From: an uncultured Pelosinus sp.
GTDB taxonomy: Bacteria > Bacillota > Negativicutes > UMGS1260
Length of the DNA stretch: 64,000 bases
Direction: 5' to 3'
Assembly (NCBI GenBank): GCA_900550105.1
Contig: URQW01000006.1
Span: 1 to 64,000, forward strand
Shown piece after piece: positions 40,928-49,741 of this stretch. The notes under the pieces were generated by a model. The model did not search any database, was not told where the DNA came from, and worked only from the letters and a program-made list of their open reading frames with translations. Within the stretch, counting starts at the first letter, position 1. Every line of letters begins with the position of its first letter. The translations under genes were made by a program, and so were the position numbers.

Positions 40928-41908
40928 ATGCGAAACCGATCCAATCGATTTCTGGTGGTATTCACTGCCTGTATCGGGCTATTGCTTGCGGTGATGCTTA
41001 TAGGCGGCTGTGGTGCAAAGCCCAAGGAAGCATCAGTTGAACCGGAAAAAGACAAAATTGCTATCATTGATATGGACAAAGCGAGTGCTTCTCATCCGAA
41101 GCAAGCTGAGCGCACCGCTTTGGCGAAAGAACTTCAAGTTTTGTTGGCGAAGCAGCAGTTTGCCGCGGGGCGACAAAGCCAAGCGACCGCTGTTACTGAC
41201 GGAACTGATGGAAACCCAGCAGCGCTAGACAATGGGGCGCCAGTGACGCCCACTGCCGAACTTCAAGCGCAGTTTCAGGAAAAAATGCTTGCAAAACAGG
41301 CGGAGCTTAACGCTGCTTTAACGACGCAGCAAAGTGACGCTAAGGCGCAAGCAGCCGCGCAGTATAATGATTACGTGGCGAAGCTGAATGAAGAATATCA
41401 AAGTCAACTCTTTGATATTGAACTGAAGCGCAAAACCCTGCAATTGAGTAAAGAGGAACTTACGGCTTTGCAGGCCAAAGAAGAAAAAATCAATCAAGAA
41501 AAAGCAGCAAAACTACAAACAAAAGAAACAGAGTTAACCGAGCTGATTGATCAAAAGATGACTAAAGCAAAGCAAGCGGCTAGCGCCGAGTTAGATCAAT
41601 ATGGTTTATCGCTTCACGAGCAAGTCGCTAAGGAAGCGCTGTCAGCCTCACAGGCTTTGGCAGTTGCGGTGCCACCACAGTCAACAGAAAGTTCGGCGGA
41701 AACTCTATTTACGGCTGAGGATGCTGCGCAGCTCGATCAATTAAAAGGGCGAATTGATGCGCTTGATGCGCTGATTTTTCAAGATATTGAAAATTTATGT
41801 GGGAAAACTGCTCAGCTGAAAGGGTATTCCATTGTGATTACCAGTGTAGCAGTTAACTTAAAAGCCGACGATATTACTGATGAAGTGATTCGTCAGTTTA
41901 AGAAATAA
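40928..41908 (+). CDS. OmpH/Skp-like lipoprotein 2, with an enlarged coiled coil
   Basis: The roughly 326-residue protein has a signal ending in a lipobox (VMLIGGC-GAK), so it is a predicted lipoprotein. The N-terminal strand KIAIIDMDKASASHPKQAER and C-terminal ITSVAVNLKADDITDEVIRQFKK match the OmpH frame. A long charged coiled coil lies between (about 110-225), making it twice the size of its neighbours. ATG 40928 was chosen (AAGTGGTG upstream) over TTG 40904. Its exact role is unknown. Confidence 0.8.
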   Translation: MRNRSNRFLVVFTACIGLLLAVMLIGGCGAKPKEASVEPEKDKIAIIDMDKASASHPKQAERTALAKELQVLLAKQQFAAGRQSQATAVTDGTDGNPAALDNGAPVTPTAELQAQFQEKMLAKQAELNAALTTQQSDAKAQAAAQYNDYVAKLNEEYQSQLFDIELKRKTLQLSKEELTALQAKEEKINQEKAAKLQTKETELTELIDQKMTKAKQAASAELDQYGLSLHEQVAKEALSASQALAVAVPPQSTESSAETLFTAEDAAQLDQLKGRIDALDALIFQDIENLCGKTAQLKGYSIVITSVAVNLKADDITDEVIRQFKK

Positions 41909-42002
41909 TTTTCCTGTGCATAATAAATGAAACTTCATTCAGTCAGAGCTTGGATACTAACGGAATGAAAGTTGAATTATCCAGGAGACAGGAGGAAACG
42001 AA

Positions 42003-42416
42003 ATGACGAAAAAAGCAGTAGGGGCCTTATTGTTACTGTTGCTCACCGCTGTATTCTTAGGCGGTTGTGGTAAGCAGTCTGCCATCGGTGTAATTGATGT
42101 GAACAAAATTATGTCAGATAGTCCGAAAATCAAGACCATGCAAGAACAGCTTAATACCAAAGGCAAGGAATTGAGTGATCAGCTTGATAAAGATAAAGCT
42201 TCGCTGAGTCCCGAAGAATTTAATAAAAAGCAAGAGGCCGCTTATGGCGACTTTCAGAAAACTAAGCAAGATTTAGAAAGTCAAATTGATGCGGACATTA
42301 AACAATCCTTAGAGCAGATTGCCAAAGAAAAGGATCTTGGTGTTGTGATTTATAAAAACAGTATTGCTCAAGGCGGGATTGATATTACCGACGATGTTTT
42401 GAAACGGATTCAGTAA
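42003..42416 (+). CDS. OmpH/Skp-like lipoprotein 3
   Basis: The 137-residue protein has a signal with lipobox (VFLGGC-GKQ). It then follows the OmpH pattern closely: IGVIDVNKIMSDSPKIKTMQEQL, a charged coiled-coil arm, and DLGVVIYKNSIAQGGIDITDDVLKRI. ATG follows AGGAGGAAACGA. It lies just upstream of lpxD, the usual skp-lpxD order of Gram-negatives. Confidence 0.87.
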   Translation: MTKKAVGALLLLLLTAVFLGGCGKQSAIGVIDVNKIMSDSPKIKTMQEQLNTKGKELSDQLDKDKASLSPEEFNKKQEAAYGDFQKTKQDLESQIDADIKQSLEQIAKEKDLGVVIYKNSIAQGGIDITDDVLKRIQ

Positions 42417-42452
42417 ATACACAGCGCAGAGCGATGCTGGAGGCTTCTATTA

Positions 42453-43475
42453 ATGAAAACATTACAAGAATTAGCTGAAGTGGTTGGGGGAACTTTACAA
42501 GGCGACGGAATGATTGAGATTCAGGGTGTTACTAACCTGGAAGATGCGAAGGAAACGGATATTACTTTTGCTGTAGCGCCTCATTTAGAAAAAGCGGCTT
42601 TATCACAGGCGGGAGCTGTGATGATTCCGCCTGAGGCGGCAGATACATTTCCTAAAGCGGCTATTGTGGTAGATAATCCCCGTGTAGCTTTTACAAAATT
42701 GCTGGAACTTTTTTTCCCACCTGTGAAAATTGAGGCTGGCGTTCATCCGACTGCTGTGGTGGGCAAGAATGTTATTTTAGGCGAAAATGTTGCGATTATG
42801 CCCTATGCGGTCATTGCCGACAATGTGAAAATCGGCGATCATGCTGTGATTTATCCTCACACCTATGTCGGCCATGGGACCGTAATCGGTGCGAATACGG
42901 TTTTATATCCTAGTGTAACAATTCGCGAGTATTGTCAAATTGGCAGCGATTGTATTATTCATGCCAATACAGTAATCGGTAGTGATGGTTTTGGTTTTGT
43001 TACGGTAAAAGGCAAGCATGAAAAAGTGCCACAGGTTGGCAATGTGAAAATTGGCGACCGTGTGGAAATTGGTTCGAATGTAGCCGTCGACCGGGCTACT
43101 ACCGGTAGCACCATTATTTCTTCCGGTACGAAAATTGATAATTTTGTTCATATTGCTCATAATGTAGTAGTTGGTGAAGACGGTTTATTTGTTGCCTTTA
43201 CTGGTATTGCAGGCAGCGCTAAAATTGGCAACCATGTTACTTTTGCCGGTCAAAGCGGCTGTAACGGTCACATTAATATCGGCGATAATTGCACCTTTGC
43301 AGCTCGTTCAGCACCTATTAAAGATGTACCGGCAGGGTCCTTTTTTGCCGGTTTTCCGGCGCGGCCTCATCGTGAATGGCTTCGCGCCGAAGCAGCGATT
43401 CAAAAGCTGCCGGATTTGATGAAACAAGTAAAGGACTTAGAGCGTAAAATCCGTCAATTAGAAGAGCGGCCTTGA
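42453..43475 (+). CDS. lpxD: UDP-3-O-acylglucosamine N-acyltransferase LpxD
   Basis: LpxD adds the second hydroxyacyl chain to UDP-3-O-acyl-GlcN in lipid A synthesis. The 340-residue protein has the N-terminal uridine-binding domain (about 1-95), then left-handed beta-helix hexapeptide repeats. The catalytic histidine is in KIDNFVHIAHNVVVGE. The C-terminal helix ends DLMKQVKDLERKIRQLEERP. The length and order are typical. Confidence 0.96.
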   Translation: MKTLQELAEVVGGTLQGDGMIEIQGVTNLEDAKETDITFAVAPHLEKAALSQAGAVMIPPEAADTFPKAAIVVDNPRVAFTKLLELFFPPVKIEAGVHPTAVVGKNVILGENVAIMPYAVIADNVKIGDHAVIYPHTYVGHGTVIGANTVLYPSVTIREYCQIGSDCIIHANTVIGSDGFGFVTVKGKHEKVPQVGNVKIGDRVEIGSNVAVDRATTGSTIISSGTKIDNFVHIAHNVVVGEDGLFVAFTGIAGSAKIGNHVTFAGQSGCNGHINIGDNCTFAARSAPIKDVPAGSFFAGFPARPHREWLRAEAAIQKLPDLMKQVKDLERKIRQLEERP

Positions 43476-43490
43476 AAGCTCTGATACAGT

Positions 43491-43524
43491 AAACAAGCCT
43501 GGCCGATGGGTCAGGCTTGTTTTG
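43491..43524 (+). terminator. Terminator after lpxD
   Basis: AACAAGCCTG (43492-43501) pairs with CAGGCTTGTT (43512-43521), followed by TTG. Confidence 0.75.
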
Positions 43525-43563
43525 CCGTGGGCGCATAAGTACACACAGAAAGGATCGAAGTTT

Positions 43564-44151
43564 GTGAAATATCTTTTGATTGTGGCGGCTTGGCTGGCTT
43601 ATTTGCCGCTAGCTAGCGCTGCGCCCAGTTTAGTAGGCGGAACTGGTTTAATTAATACAGAAACGGCCGATGTGCTTCGGAGTGGTCAAATGAGTTTCGG
43701 CGTTGATTCGGTACATGAGGGGCTCATGGAAAACTTTGTTATTGGTGTTGGCGAAAATTTAGAATTCGGTTTAACGAATATCAAATATCATGGTCATTCG
43801 CAGCAAACCTTTGTTCAGGCTAAATATGCCCTAATCCCCGAAGAAATTTTTACTCCAGGAATTTCGATTGGTCTTGAAGGAGCCTTTCAGCAAAATCATC
43901 GCACTAAATATATTGTAATGAGTAAGACCTTACCTTTTGGTTTTCGCCTTCATGTCGGAACTGGCGATGGCCGCTATAATGGTTCTTTTGGTGCCCTAGA
44001 AGCTTCGTTAAATCCTTGGACCACGGTCATTGGCGAATATGATGGCAAAACGATGAATTACGGCTTGCGTCTGGCGATTGCTCCCAGTCTGAAGTTAGAA
44101 GGAGGCCTACGGGGGCATCACACTTATTACGGTATTAATTTTACCAGATAG
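43564..44151 (+). CDS. Exported YjbH-like beta-barrel protein
   Basis: This protein of about 195 residues has a signal peptide (LLIVAAWLAYLPLASAAP), then SLVGGTGLINTETADVLRSGQMSFGVDS. The motif GGTGLI-N-T-A-x2-L-x2-G recalls the start of YjbH-type outer-membrane proteins. The rest alternates like beta strands (FEFGLTNIKYHGH, GISIGLEGAFQQNH, FGFRLHVGTGDG). It probably forms a small outer-membrane barrel; the function is unknown. GTG 43564 follows AAAGGATCG. It lies 12 bp before the acyltransferase gene. Confidence 0.7.
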   Translation: MKYLLIVAAWLAYLPLASAAPSLVGGTGLINTETADVLRSGQMSFGVDSVHEGLMENFVIGVGENLEFGLTNIKYHGHSQQTFVQAKYALIPEEIFTPGISIGLEGAFQQNHRTKYIVMSKTLPFGFRLHVGTGDGRYNGSFGALEASLNPWTTVIGEYDGKTMNYGLRLAIAPSLKLEGGLRGHHTYYGINFTR

Positions 44152-44163
44152 GAGGGGATACAC

Positions 44164-45030
44164 TTGTATATTCTAATAAAGGCTTTAAGTAAACTGATTT
44201 GCCTTTTGCCGTCAGCGCTTCGTTATGGTCTTGGACGCGGTCTTGGGCAGTTCTTTTGGTTGCTTGTGCCGAAAAAAAGGCGGTTGCTTTCCTGTGAAAA
44301 TATGCAGCAGGCTTTGGGGATTGATGCGGCTAGAGCCCAAAAATTAACGAAGGCAAGCGCTGTTCGCTTTGGCCCGATGCTGATGGAAGTCTTATATTTG
44401 CCGAAAGTAACGAAAGAAACGATTGCGGCACATGTGACGATTTCCGGTGAAGAGCACATGAACGCAGCCTTGGCAGAAGGTCACGGCGTAGTTTTAGCTA
44501 CGGCTCATAGTGGGAACTGGGAAATCATGGGCGCTGCCTTGGCGATGCACGGTTTCCCCTTAGTCGCCGTTGTGCAAAAGCAGACAAATTCGGCGATGGA
44601 CCAGTTCATTAACGAGTACCGGACTTTGGCGGGCATGCATGTAACGTATAAAAGTAGTGTCCGTGAGATGGTGCGTCTTTTGGGACAAGGCATGATCGTG
44701 GGCCTGTTAGCAGATCAAGATGCCGGGCCGCCTGGCGTATTTGTTGATTTTTTCGGGAAAGCAGCGTCGACGCCGCAAGGGGCCGCGGCTTTAGCCCGCT
44801 TGAAGGGCGCGCCTATTATCCCAGCCTTTATTACGGAAGAAGCGCCAGGAAAGCATCGAATTGATATTTATCCGGCGATTCGCGTGGCCGAGGGCGAGCG
44901 GGAAGAGGCGATTCAAAAGACGACTCAAGCTGTCACCAAAGTTGTAGAAGGTCATATTCGTAAGTACCCAAGCGAATGGTTTTGGTTGCATAATCGCTGG
45001 AAAACAAAACCGCCAACAGAAGATAAATAA
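44164..45030 (+). CDS. LpxL/HtrB-family lipid A acyltransferase
   Basis: This family adds secondary acyl chains to KDO-lipid A at the inner membrane. The 288-residue protein has a hydrophobic N-terminus and the catalytic HX4E motif His115-SGNW-Glu120. It also has LLADQDAGPPGVFVDFFGK and the C-terminal PSEWFWLHNRWK, all typical. TTG start after AGGAGGGG. It is the only late acyltransferase in the window; whether it acts as LpxL or LpxM cannot be told. Confidence 0.92.
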   Translation: MYILIKALSKLICLLPSALRYGLGRGLGQFFWLLVPKKRRLLSCENMQQALGIDAARAQKLTKASAVRFGPMLMEVLYLPKVTKETIAAHVTISGEEHMNAALAEGHGVVLATAHSGNWEIMGAALAMHGFPLVAVVQKQTNSAMDQFINEYRTLAGMHVTYKSSVREMVRLLGQGMIVGLLADQDAGPPGVFVDFFGKAASTPQGAAALARLKGAPIIPAFITEEAPGKHRIDIYPAIRVAEGEREEAIQKTTQAVTKVVEGHIRKYPSEWFWLHNRWKTKPPTEDK

Positions 45031-45041
45031 GCTATAAAAGG

Positions 45042-45072
45042 AAACTGCCTTGAGAAATCGAGGCAGTTTTTG
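45042..45072 (+). terminator. Terminator after the acyltransferase gene
   Basis: AAACTGCCT (45042-45050) pairs with AGGCAGTTT (45061-45069), followed by TTG. Confidence 0.8.
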
Positions 45073-45081
45073 TGTATAGAC

Positions 45082-45158
45082 GGAGGAGCATATGGCTGTT
45101 ACAACGCTTCACCGTTGGCACTTGACTTCCGCTTATGTAAGCAGCCATATGCTCCTCC
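45082..45158. repeat. Long palindromic repeat unit (copy 1)
   Basis: GGAGGAGCATATGGCTG (45082-45098) is perfectly inverted at 45142-45158. The 43-nt centre includes GTTACAACGCTTCACCGTT. A diverged copy lies inverted at 45512-45579. Confidence 0.85.
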
Positions 45159-45335
45159 TGCTGGGTGGTGGTGATGGGACAGTTCCCCTGGTGGCACTTG
45201 ACTTCCGCTTATGTAAGCAGCCCTATGCTCCTCCTGCTGGGTGGTGGTGATGGGACAGTTCCCCTGGTGGTACTTGACTTTTGCTTATGTAAGCAGTCCT
45301 ATGCTCTTCTTGCTAGGTGGCGGTGAGAGGAGCGT
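45117..45335 (+). repeat. Tandem repeat, period 76 bp, about 2.9 copies
   Basis: Units begin at 45117, 45193 and 45269 with GGCACTTGACTTCCGCTTAT (third copy diverged: GGTACTTGACTTTTGCTTAT). They continue through CTCCTCCTGCTGGGTGG and a GGGACAGTTCCCCTGG palindrome. Copies 1 and 2 are nearly identical. Because 76 is not a multiple of 3, a coding role is unlikely. Confidence 0.88.
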
Positions 45336-45511
45336 AAGGAACGTCGTCACTATTACGCTTGATCCAATGTATGCAATAGCATATCTATTGTTTTGCTGGC
45401 TGCGATGGGGCATGGTATACAGCAGAATGAAGTGTCAATAGTATAGGGAGCTGCTTTGAAAACTTTATTTATGATGTGTGATTAAAAGATATTTGGCACA
45501 AAGTTTGGTAA
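45336..45511. other. Intergenic sequence without a recognised gene
   Basis: This is part of the 716-bp gap between the acyltransferase and ABC-permease genes. Apart from the repeats on either side I see no RNA gene, and no ORF with credible coding character. The 66-codon ORF at 45241-45441 runs through the tandem repeats and is rejected. Confidence 0.5.
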
Positions 45512-45579
45512 GGGAGGAGAGTTGTTACAAAAGCTGAAGTTAAGTGCTAACGTTGAAGCGTTGTAACAACTTCTCTCCC
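45512..45579. repeat. Palindromic repeat unit (copy 2, inverted and diverged)
   Basis: GGGAGGAGAGTTGTTACAA (45512-45530) is inverted at 45561-45579 with three mismatches. Its reverse complement aligns along most of its length with copy 1, including TGTTACAACGCTTCA shared without mismatch. Confidence 0.8.
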
Positions 45580-45746
45580 TGTTGCAAAAGGGACCTGTGG
45601 TTATAATTAGCTCTTTTAGCAAATACTGAGGAGGGGATTTTTTAGCAAATGCTCCAGTATATACATTTATGATAAATAATATATAAATATAGACTGAAAA
45701 ATGATATACATGATATACTAGAGGTCGAAAATGAGGTGAATTGCAA

Positions 45747-48014
45747 ATGAAAAAAGAGATTGCCCTGCTACTGGTTCTTAGTATTCTTGTGGGATCGGCT
45801 TTAGCTGCATCTCTTTCATTGGCATCGAATGCCTACTTTGCTAAGACCATAGCCAATCTTGTTGGTGAATCCGGCGAATATGATGTGATTATTACGGCTC
45901 GGGAAGAAATGAAAGAAGATACGAGCGAGCATTTAGCGAAAATGATACAGGAAAGCATTCCTGGTGCGAAATTTAAGGAAGGGCCGACCCTTTCCGGCAA
46001 AACGAGCTTTTTTGTAGCTTTACCAGAAGCCTTGAAAAACAAACAAACTTATAACAGTTTAGGCAAATTATTCGGTAGTATTCCCGGTGGCGCTGGCGTA
46101 GGCGTCTTAACTGAGCCGCGTATTACGATTCGTGGTGTGCCGGAGGGCGCCAAAAATCAAGTGATGGAGCAAGTGGATGCCTTAGAAGGCGTTCAGTTCT
46201 CGTTTTATGATGGTGCGGCCATTGGAGTTTTGTTACGCAATGCCAGTAAGACTGCTGATGTGACGAATCAAATAAAAAGTCTCCTTGATCGGTATCAGAT
46301 CATGGAGATTAGCTTTCCTGTCGGCAGTGAGCCAGCCAATCCAATTCGGACTGGCGAGCAGATTGGTTCTGCTATGGAGCAGACACTCAAGCTGCCCTTG
46401 GCGCAAAATGTATCAATTGACGGTAAAAATGATGATATGACCTATATGGTTAGTACGATGATGGAAATGAAACGGTTTCTGCAGTCTTATGCCGCAAAGC
46501 TGGTAATTTCTCCAGCGGGCCTTCCCTATAAACTAGGTGATACACTGTTGTTTCAAGGTAATGCTCCGACAGTGCCAAACCGCGGTGAGGCAGTTGGTAA
46601 AGAGCATATACTAGCTGTTGTAACTGCTGTTCGTGGCGACGGTAGTGCCGAGGCGGCAATTACCCAAGGAGACGGTGTCAATTTAAAATCGCTGCAGGCC
46701 TATCGTGTTGACCAAAATGTGATTGGTGAAGCGGCGGGAGGGGCTCAATATCAGTCGCCGCGTCTGCAACTTGCTAGCGCCCTAACTGAGACAGGCAAGC
46801 TTGTCGGACAGATTCCCGACTATACTCGCGATGCGAAAGCTTTAAGTCAAACGGCTTATGGCGCGCTTGATCAGTACAACGCCAGTTTGGATAAACTCGA
46901 TCAGACACTGAAATCGGTGCGTAGTGCTGGACGCAGCGTCGAGCAGGCCACAAGCGGTTTGATTCATTTAAATACAGATGCCTTAGTCGTGCAGCTTGAT
47001 TCCTCAGCTCAGGCCATGGGGAATATTGCCAGTGTGCTTCAAGTATTAAAGCTTGTCAGTGCTGATGCCGGCAATGCGGCCACAAGTGCCGCTACCGCGC
47101 AGGCTGGTTTAACGAGTATTAAAAACACAGTGCAAGCCATGGGCAATTTAGCCGGGCAGGCGAGAGCCGCTCAAAGCGCCGTGGACTCTGTGTCGGCGAG
47201 CGGACAAGCCATGCTGGATGATTTGCGTCGCTACGATACGGCAGGAGCGCGGCGTAGTCTTGATCAAGCATCAAATAGCTTGAATCGATTGCAACAGCTT
47301 GATACGCCTCTTATTACTAGCCAGCTTGCGTACTTGGCGGCGGCGGTACCCAATATGAAGGATGATGAAATTACCCATACAGTTACTTTGCTTGATAAAT
47401 TTATTGCGGGACAAGTGATTCCCGGTGCACGAATTCAAATTTTAACGACGAATACAGTGAGTACTGATGCGATCGTGCCAATTGCGGCGAAAATTGTGGG
47501 GCACAATAATCTGTCCGTTTATTCCACGGCGCTTGGCGTAATTGAACCAGATCCGCGCGGTCAGATCTTAAGTGTTTTAGCGGAAGTCAAAGCTATTTTA
47601 GCGGGACTTGCTGCTTGTGTATTTACTGTCGTCTTTCTTGTTCTTGACCATACTGCGCTGATGAGTGCCTTGAAACGGCGCATGCTTACCGGAAAATGGG
47701 GTTTGTTGGGAAAGGTAGGCTATCATCGCTTATATGGCATGATGATTGGTGCTGTATTGCTGACAAGTATGTTTTTGTTGGCGCAGGGCGGTATCCCATA
47801 CTTGCCCTGGCTGGGAGTCCCTGTATTAGGGGCGGTCTTTGGTTTGGTAACAGCAGCTTATGCGGAGAAAATCAGTCCGATTGCCCAGGAAGAATTGCTG
47901 GCAGGCGAGGCGCTAGGACTTTCTTTTGCTCAGGTTATGCGGGAAATTGTGATTCCTGCCGGTAGGCCCGGGTTACTGCAACAACTCAATCGGCGGTTGC
48001 TGAAATTTAAATAA
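45747..48014 (+). CDS. Large ABC-transporter permease-like envelope protein
   Basis: I cannot name a family for this 755-residue protein. It has one N-terminal membrane helix (about 4-24), a very large extracytoplasmic region (about 25-610) with long Ala/Gln/Ser-rich coiled-coil stretches, then about three membrane helices. A cytoplasmic tail follows, with EELLAGEALGLSFAQVMREIVIPAGRPG. That tail matches the EAA loop (EAA---G---------I-P) of ABC importers, which contacts the ATPase. Topology resembles FtsX/MacB (1 + large domain + 3), but the EAA loop does not. The gene ends 12 bp before the ATPase start codon. It probably moves an envelope component; the substrate is unknown. Confidence 0.8.
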   Translation: MKKEIALLLVLSILVGSALAASLSLASNAYFAKTIANLVGESGEYDVIITAREEMKEDTSEHLAKMIQESIPGAKFKEGPTLSGKTSFFVALPEALKNKQTYNSLGKLFGSIPGGAGVGVLTEPRITIRGVPEGAKNQVMEQVDALEGVQFSFYDGAAIGVLLRNASKTADVTNQIKSLLDRYQIMEISFPVGSEPANPIRTGEQIGSAMEQTLKLPLAQNVSIDGKNDDMTYMVSTMMEMKRFLQSYAAKLVISPAGLPYKLGDTLLFQGNAPTVPNRGEAVGKEHILAVVTAVRGDGSAEAAITQGDGVNLKSLQAYRVDQNVIGEAAGGAQYQSPRLQLASALTETGKLVGQIPDYTRDAKALSQTAYGALDQYNASLDKLDQTLKSVRSAGRSVEQATSGLIHLNTDALVVQLDSSAQAMGNIASVLQVLKLVSADAGNAATSAATAQAGLTSIKNTVQAMGNLAGQARAAQSAVDSVSASGQAMLDDLRRYDTAGARRSLDQASNSLNRLQQLDTPLITSQLAYLAAAVPNMKDDEITHTVTLLDKFIAGQVIPGARIQILTTNTVSTDAIVPIAAKIVGHNNLSVYSTALGVIEPDPRGQILSVLAEVKAILAGLAACVFTVVFLVLDHTALMSALKRRMLTGKWGLLGKVGYHRLYGMMIGAVLLTSMFLLAQGGIPYLPWLGVPVLGAVFGLVTAAYAEKISPIAQEELLAGEALGLSFAQVMREIVIPAGRPGLLQQLNRRLLKFK

Positions 48015-48026
48015 AGGAGGATGGCT

Positions 48027-48821
48027 ATGACTGAGAGTGGTTTGCCGCAAAATCAGGAAGTGATATTGGAGCTTAAGGATCTTTATAAAACCTTTGGCGC
48101 AGTCAAAGCAGTAGCTGGTATTGATCTTGCCGTAAACCGCGGCGAAACAGTTGTCCTCATGGGGCCGTCAGGCTGTGGCAAATCGACGACGATTCGCATG
48201 GTGAATCGCCTCGTAGAGCCTGATCAGGGTGAAGTCTGGTTTCGTGGTCAAAATCTTGTGAGTCTGCCGCAAGAAGAACTGCGGCAGGTGCGGAAAAAAG
48301 TGGGTTTTGTTTTTCAGCATTTTAATTTAATTGGACGATTGTCGGCGATTGAAAATGTTATGCTGGGCTTAGTTATGGATGGCATGGAACGAGAATTGGC
48401 GGCAGATAAGGCCAAGCTTGCGCTAGACAAGGTGGGTCTTATCGCCTATAGCAGCCAAAAACCGATGGAGCTTTCGGGCGGACAGCAGCAGCGGGTGGGA
48501 ATTGCCCGCGCTTTGGCGGCTGAACCGGAACTTATGCTTTGGGATGAGCCGACAGCTTCGCTAGATCCGATCCTTGTCAGAGAAGTTTTACTGGTCATGG
48601 AGGATTTAGCGAAGTACCAAGCAAGCACGATGGTCGTTGTTACGCACGAGTTGCCCTTTGCGCTCCATGTAGCCGATCGGATTGTGCTTATGGATCAGGG
48701 GAAAATTGTAGAAACAGGTAGTCCTCAGACTGTTTTCCAGGAGCCCCAGTCCGTCATTGGGAATGAATATAAAGCTTTAATTGAGTATCAAATGAGCATC
48801 AGCGCCAGAGCTTTAGCGTGA
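48027..48821 (+). CDS. ABC transporter ATP-binding protein (polar amino-acid/methionine importer type)
   Basis: The roughly 264-residue ATPase has Walker A GPSGCGKST, the Q-loop VGFVFQHFNLIGRLSAIENV, signature LSGGQQQRVGIARA, Walker B LMLWDEPTASLDP and the switch histidine in VVVTHELP. By sequence it belongs with amino-acid importer ATPases (GlnQ/MetN type). No binding protein or normal permease is nearby; its partner is the 755-residue permease-like protein just upstream. ATG 48027 follows AAAGGAGG by 6 bp; ATG 48021 abuts it. Confidence 0.9.
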   Translation: MTESGLPQNQEVILELKDLYKTFGAVKAVAGIDLAVNRGETVVLMGPSGCGKSTTIRMVNRLVEPDQGEVWFRGQNLVSLPQEELRQVRKKVGFVFQHFNLIGRLSAIENVMLGLVMDGMERELAADKAKLALDKVGLIAYSSQKPMELSGGQQQRVGIARALAAEPELMLWDEPTASLDPILVREVLLVMEDLAKYQASTMVVVTHELPFALHVADRIVLMDQGKIVETGSPQTVFQEPQSVIGNEYKALIEYQMSISARALA

Positions 48822-48827
48822 TTTATC

Positions 48828-48856
48828 TTGCAGGATGGCCATTTTTCCGGTAGAAT
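48828..48856 (+). promoter_or_regulatory. Candidate sigma-A promoter for lpxC
   Basis: TTGCAG (48828-48833) and TAGAAT (48851-48856) are 17 bp apart, 28 bp before the lpxC start codon. Confidence 0.5.
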
Positions 48857-48884
48857 GAAAAGAGTTAATTCGCAGGAGGCAATC

Positions 48885-49709
48885 ATGCAATACCAAACAA
48901 CCGTAGCCCAGGAAGTCACTTATACTGGGATTGGACTGCATTCCGGTCTTGAGGTAAATCTCGCTTTAAAGCCGGCTCCCCAAGATACGGGGATTCTTTT
49001 TGTTCGGACCGATTTACCAGGCGCTCCGTCAGTGCAAGCGTCAGCTCGACAAGTAACAAATACACTGCGCGCCACGACGCTGGAAGCTGGCTTAGCCAAG
49101 GTGTTCACTATTGAACATTTAATGGCGGCTTTTGCCGGACTTGGCGTTGATAATTGTATTGTTGAAATGGACTCGCCGGAACCGCCTGTCGCCGACGGCA
49201 GTGCGCTGACCTTCGTCCGCTTGATCGAGCAGGCGGGATTACAGGAACTAGACGCGCCTTGTAACATTACCATAGTTAAGACGGCGCAATCAGTCCATGT
49301 AGAAGACAAATTTATTGCTATTATACCCTATGATGGTTTTCGCATTACTTTTACTTCGCTCAATCCGCACCCTCTATTGGGTACGCAATTCGGCGACTAT
49401 GAAATAACCCCAGAATTGTTTGTAAAAGAAATTGCTCCAGCCCGTACGATTGGATTTATGCATGAAGTAGAGGCGCTTAAGGCCAAGGGCTTGGCGCGGG
49501 GCGGTACCTTGGAAAATGTCGTTGTCTATGATGATAAAGAAGTTTTGACACCGCTTCGTTTTCATGATGAACTGGTGCGGCATAAAATTCTTGACGTACT
49601 TGGTGATATTGCCTTGGCCGGTCGGGTTAAAGGGCATATTATTGCCGTAAAGTCAGGCCATGCGTTAAATGCTGTTCTCGCAAAGAAAATCTTAGAGGAA
49701 CAGGCATAA
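48885..49709 (+). CDS. lpxC: UDP-3-O-acyl-N-acetylglucosamine deacetylase LpxC
   Basis: LpxC is the zinc deacetylase that commits UDP-3-O-acyl-GlcNAc to lipid A. The 274-residue protein has Zn ligands His78 (FTIEHLMAA), His233 and Asp237 (RHKILDVLGD), and the general acid/base His259 (KSGHALN). ATG 48885 follows CAGGAGG; the longer frame to 48828 overlaps the promoter. The length is a little short of E. coli (305). Confidence 0.97.
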   Translation: MQYQTTVAQEVTYTGIGLHSGLEVNLALKPAPQDTGILFVRTDLPGAPSVQASARQVTNTLRATTLEAGLAKVFTIEHLMAAFAGLGVDNCIVEMDSPEPPVADGSALTFVRLIEQAGLQELDAPCNITIVKTAQSVHVEDKFIAIIPYDGFRITFTSLNPHPLLGTQFGDYEITPELFVKEIAPARTIGFMHEVEALKAKGLARGGTLENVVVYDDKEVLTPLRFHDELVRHKILDVLGDIALAGRVKGHIIAVKSGHALNAVLAKKILEEQA

Positions 49710-49741
49710 AGCTGCACAAAAGTTATAAGGAGGCGTACTTG

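Noticed and set aside
45241..45441. 66-aa ORF in the gap after the acyltransferase gene
   Set aside because: It lies across a 76-bp tandem repeat whose period shifts the frame, and has no ribosome-binding site or family resemblance.
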